Source: CAYMZZ01 sp044463125
Lineage (GTDB): Bacteria; Bacteroidota; Bacteroidia; Chitinophagales; Chitinophagaceae
DNA length: 64,000 nucleotides
Direction of reading: 5' to 3'
Assembly: GCA_044463125.1 (NCBI GenBank)
Contig: JBIQMS010000020.1
Coordinates: 1-64,000, forward strand
In this document: one piece after another, positions 61,097-64,000 of the stretch
Layout: each line of letters opens with the position of its first letter
How positions within the stretch are numbered: the first letter of the stretch is position 1
The notes under the pieces: model-generated
Seen by the model: only the letters and a program-made list of their open reading frames with translations
Told to the model about the DNA's origin: nothing
The model's database searches: none
Position numbers and translations under genes: made by a program

Positions 61097-63013
61097 TTAA
61101 TATTCGCCACCCACTTTGCGGCTGTTGAGCGATTTGATGCTTGAAGCCGGCAATTGCGTGGGAGCGGATTCAAAAATAACGTTTTCTGTGAGCGAATGCA
61201 TGAAGGCTTTCAGGTCTTCCTTTTCCCGGATACTCAGGCGCAGCGAATCGGGCGGTAGGGTTTGATTGGGTACTACCAATCCTTTGCCAACTCCTCCCCC
61301 CGCATCATAAAATTCAATGAGCTGATCGAGGTTGTTGAATACGCCATTATGCATATATGGTGCCGTTCGCGCACTATTGCGAACTGTGCCTGTGCGAAAG
61401 GCGCGCAGGGTTTCTTCCGCCGGATTCACTACATATCGACCACTGTCGGCGCTGAGGCGGGTATAGGCCGTATCAGCCGGCGTGCCCAATACTTCAAATT
61501 CGGAACCAATATAGGGCGGTCGCACGCCATTGAAATGTGGCACAAAATGGCAGGTGGCGCAAATGGCCTTACTCATAAAGAGGTTGAACCCCCTTTGCGC
61601 AGAAGCGGCCAGTATAGCATTTTCCCGCATGGCATCATCAAAAGGAGAATAATACTGGCTGAAATCCGCATAGTACCAGGTGATAGCCGACACAATATGA
61701 CTCAAGGAAACATTCTTTTCCTCGGGAGTGTACTTCAACAGTTTCCGGAAACCATCGCGATAAGTTTTGCAGCTCATCACTTTCCGGATAATGTCTTTTT
61801 CCTCTCCATTCATTTCAATGGGGTTGCCAATTACCTCCCGGGCCTGGCCCTGCAGCGAAATATGCTTGCCATCATGCATCGACAAATGATTGTAGATGGC
61901 GTTTACCAGCGAAGGTGCGTTGCGTGCGAGGCTGTTTTGTCCGTCGAACTGCAATGGGGTATTTCTGCTGGTATCCGTAAAGAATTCCGTTGGCTTGTGG
62001 CAGGAGGCACAGCTCCGCTTATTATTGGCGGATAAGATGGGATCATAGAAAAGCAATTTCCCCAGTTGTCTGATCTCCGCCAACAGGTCCGGGTCATCTA
62101 CAAAGGAAAAAATGCCCTTGCTGTTTTGTGACAGGAACAGGTTCTTATCAAAAATATTTTCTGCGTGCTGATCGAGCGCGTAGTCGTTGTAGTTGGCGCT
62201 GATAATATTTCGTTCGCGAATGGATTGCTGGGCCATCCGGAATAAAGGATTCACATGATCGCGGATAAATCGGAAATGATCGAATTGCGAAAACTGCTGG
62301 GGCTGGTTTTTCACAAATTGAATCATGGCTTCGTAGCGCGAATGATAGCCATTGGGTAGTTTGTTGGAGGGATAACTTTGTTCAAAAACGGCATAGATGC
62401 TTTTAACGGCATCAAGCATGCGGCTCAATTCCGGAATAATGCGGCTGGTATCCGGGCACTCATAGCCGGTAGTATAAATGCCTCCCAAATTGAGCAGAAA
62501 CATTCGGTTGGCCAGGAAGAAATGGTTGGGTTCCTGCAAAAGTTGAAGAACGGAATCGGATTCGAAGATGACCATGCTATCGAGCGATTCGCGAATCAGG
62601 GCCTGCAATTCACCCTGCAGGGGGTTCTCATTTTCAAGATACTCTTCCGCCAGCGTGAGGCCTGCGCCGGTTCTCTTATAAGGCGGTTCAAATTTCTCGA
62701 ACACTTCAGTTTCCCATTCCACCGGAAGCGGGCCATTCAATTTGCGATAGGCCACGGGTTCAAAATAACGCAGCCAGAAGTCGAGTGCCTTCAGGCGGTC
62801 GCGGTTCTGATGAATAGTTGTTCTTATGGCCATCAACGCTGTCGAATCATGCAGGTCGGCCGATTTTATTTGTTCCAGTAATTTTTCCTGAGCCTGACGA
62901 AACTCAGCCAGGGATTGGGAATAGTAGCGAAGGTATTGCTCATCTTGGCGACCGAGAAAGGAAAAGGAGATGGCGCCTGCGACAATACTGAATATGACGA
63001 GGAAAATTTTCAT
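61097..63013 (-). CDS. Dihaem cytochrome c peroxidase with long N-terminal domain
   Basis: 638 aa. An N-terminal export signal or anchor (MKIFLVIFSIVAGAISFSFLG) is followed by ~300 residues of helical sequence not found in short CcpA enzymes. The peroxidase part has haem motifs CASCH (~334) and CATCH (~484), with LGKLLFYDPILSANNKRSCASCHKP and the late TGTVRNSARTAPYMHNGVFNNLDQLIEFYDAGGG. It reduces H2O2, or in MauG-like relatives oxidises proteins. The N-terminal domain is of unknown role. Its start lies 2 bp after the amidohydrolase stop. Confidence 0.93.
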   Translation of the reverse strand: MKIFLVIFSIVAGAISFSFLGRQDEQYLRYYSQSLAEFRQAQEKLLEQIKSADLHDSTALMAIRTTIHQNRDRLKALDFWLRYFEPVAYRKLNGPLPVEWETEVFEKFEPPYKRTGAGLTLAEEYLENENPLQGELQALIRESLDSMVIFESDSVLQLLQEPNHFFLANRMFLLNLGGIYTTGYECPDTSRIIPELSRMLDAVKSIYAVFEQSYPSNKLPNGYHSRYEAMIQFVKNQPQQFSQFDHFRFIRDHVNPLFRMAQQSIRERNIISANYNDYALDQHAENIFDKNLFLSQNSKGIFSFVDDPDLLAEIRQLGKLLFYDPILSANNKRSCASCHKPTEFFTDTSRNTPLQFDGQNSLARNAPSLVNAIYNHLSMHDGKHISLQGQAREVIGNPIEMNGEEKDIIRKVMSCKTYRDGFRKLLKYTPEEKNVSLSHIVSAITWYYADFSQYYSPFDDAMRENAILAASAQRGFNLFMSKAICATCHFVPHFNGVRPPYIGSEFEVLGTPADTAYTRLSADSGRYVVNPAEETLRAFRTGTVRNSARTAPYMHNGVFNNLDQLIEFYDAGGGVGKGLVVPNQTLPPDSLRLSIREKEDLKAFMHSLTENVIFESAPTQLPASSIKSLNSRKVGGEY

Positions 63014-63015
63014 AG

Positions 63016-64000
63016 TTACAATAGACGAGCCGACGATTGCAACGACGGATCAATCCTTAACACACCCGGTGTTTTTCCGGCTTCAAAGCTACCCAATCGT
63101 TTCTCTATTTGCAAGGCTTTTGCTCCGTTTATTGTTGCCCATTGCAATAAATTTTCCAGTGCAATTTGAGGAAAATGTTCCTGTATGCTACGCATTTCAG
63201 CCAACAGGCTCAACTGATCGTTTGAAGCCAGGCTATCGGTGCCCAACACGATTTCTGCACCTGACTGCATCAGCATAGGAATAGCAGGCAATTTATTTTC
63301 GATATAAAGATTGGCATTGGGGCAAAGGCACCAGAAAATTCCATTCCTGTCCTTTTTGTTAAAGGCCGTTGCCAGATCTTCCTTTTTTGTTTCCACATTA
63401 TGTACCAGGATCAGTGGTTTTTCATTAATCCTGTTGCCCGGCAAACAGCGTAAGTCGATTTCCAGGCTGCTTGTTCCGCTGCCTGCAAAGGGGCTGATGG
63501 GCAGGTTGAGGGAATGAAAGAAATCAAGGAAATCGCCCCCGCCATCACGAAACAGGTTGGTTTCAGCGGGCGATTCCTGGGAATGAATAGATAGGAGTGT
63601 GTTTGGATCGTAACCGGCGATTAGGGTAAAAAGTTTTTCCGAAAGGGAATAAGGCGCATGGGGCACAATAGCATGGCCGATAAAGCGGGGATGATTCGTT
63701 GCCTTAAATGATTCGAGGATTTCCTGCGCCTGATCAAAGCGGCGGCTGGCAAGGTTTTCATCGAGCCCCATGGTTTCAATAAAATTGAAGTAGAAGAGGG
63801 GCGACTGAAGTTTGACCGGAAGGCTGGCAAGTTGATTGCTAATGTCGCCAACGGCAACGATTCCTTCCTTGTACATGGCTGCGTCGGCCTGTCGCATGGC
63901 TTCCTGCCTGAAATCGGTATCCGGTACCCGGGTGGTCATCACCGCTTTCAGGAAAGCGGGCAGCCCGGTATGTCGCGGAATCATCCCGGCCAGGTGGCTC
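63016..64000 (-). CDS. Amidohydrolase-superfamily enzyme, partial
   Basis: The frame is open to the right edge (SHLAG precedes MIPRHTGLPAFLKAV), so the N-terminal metal-binding part is cut off and the ATG at 63984 is internal. Visible blocks are GHAIVPHAPYSLSEKL, LSIHSQESPAE, a late metal-site Asp in LGTDSLASND, and NGAKALQIEKRLGSFEAGKTPGVLRI. This suits the TRZ/ATZ or aminofutalosine deaminase-like group. It is the first gene of an operon with the peroxidase and the cytochrome. The substrate is unknown. Confidence 0.9.
   Translation of the reverse strand, partial: SHLAGMIPRHTGLPAFLKAVMTTRVPDTDFRQEAMRQADAAMYKEGIVAVGDISNQLASLPVKLQSPLFYFNFIETMGLDENLASRRFDQAQEILESFKATNHPRFIGHAIVPHAPYSLSEKLFTLIAGYDPNTLLSIHSQESPAETNLFRDGGGDFLDFFHSLNLPISPFAGSGTSSLEIDLRCLPGNRINEKPLILVHNVETKKEDLATAFNKKDRNGIFWCLCPNANLYIENKLPAIPMLMQSGAEIVLGTDSLASNDQLSLLAEMRSIQEHFPQIALENLLQWATINGAKALQIEKRLGSFEAGKTPGVLRIDPSLQSSARLL

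Overview
The window looks like an ordinary chromosomal stretch of a Bacteroidota species, most likely family Chitinophagaceae (inference). The evidence is a SusC/SusD pair, a type IX secretion protein (PorZ) next to recO, many lipoproteins, DUF5777 and SprB-repeat proteins, a CarB without its C-terminal regulatory domain, and NarL-type histidine kinases with large propeller sensors. I found no tRNA, rRNA, CRISPR array or prophage. Both ends are cut inside genes: a Ca2+/H+ antiporter on the left and an amidohydrolase on the right.

Layout. 1-7 kb: antiporter end, a secreted unknown, then comEC-purH-EamA transporter on the minus strand. 7-15.6 kb: an unknown 160-aa protein with its own terminator, a membrane protein/histidine kinase/response regulator operon, carB, and an M23 peptidase with a Bcp peroxidase. 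15.7-23.5 kb: a giant propeller histidine kinase with a separate LuxR-type regulator, a HExxH protein, a vanadium-type haloperoxidase lipoprotein and a DUF389 membrane protein. 23.7-31 kb: alpha/beta hydrolase, PepSY-like and DUF5777 proteins, a cytochrome-c lipoprotein, an ECF sigma factor with a membrane/barrel partner, and birA. 31-38 kb: housekeeping run rsfS-ftsH-LUD protein-gamma-glutamylcyclotransferase-lpxH-propeller protein, then MscS and a thioredoxin-like protein. 38.2-39.3 kb: 1.1 kb of palindromes and repeats. 39.3-45.5 kb: MerR regulator, recO-porZ and an MMPL transporter. 45.7-52.4 kb: a SusC/SusD/lipoprotein locus in which susC is broken by a 20-bp tandem duplication, then a TlpA-like lipoprotein downstream of gatB. 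54-59.5 kb: PDZ protein, alaS and an M23 peptidase. 59.6-60.6 kb: an array of GC-rich palindromes beside a Y1 (IS200/RAYT-like) transposase gene. 60.7-64 kb: an amidohydrolase-cytochrome c peroxidase-cytochrome c operon.

The most unusual feature is the intergenic DNA. At least seven families of short-word repeats fill many of the gaps, mostly as inverted pairs, sometimes nested one inside another, and they often begin at or inside the stop codon of the adjacent gene. The words include TACGTARTACGT, GTTTAAGGTTTAGGG, CACGCCTCACGATT, AAATCTGCG, AACTTACAACTT, AATCAACA and GCAACGAACGCAACG. A separate system of GC-rich hairpins flanked by GGTAGC lies beside the transposase gene and again 21 kb away. 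It resembles a REP/RAYT system and is my best candidate for an undescribed element.
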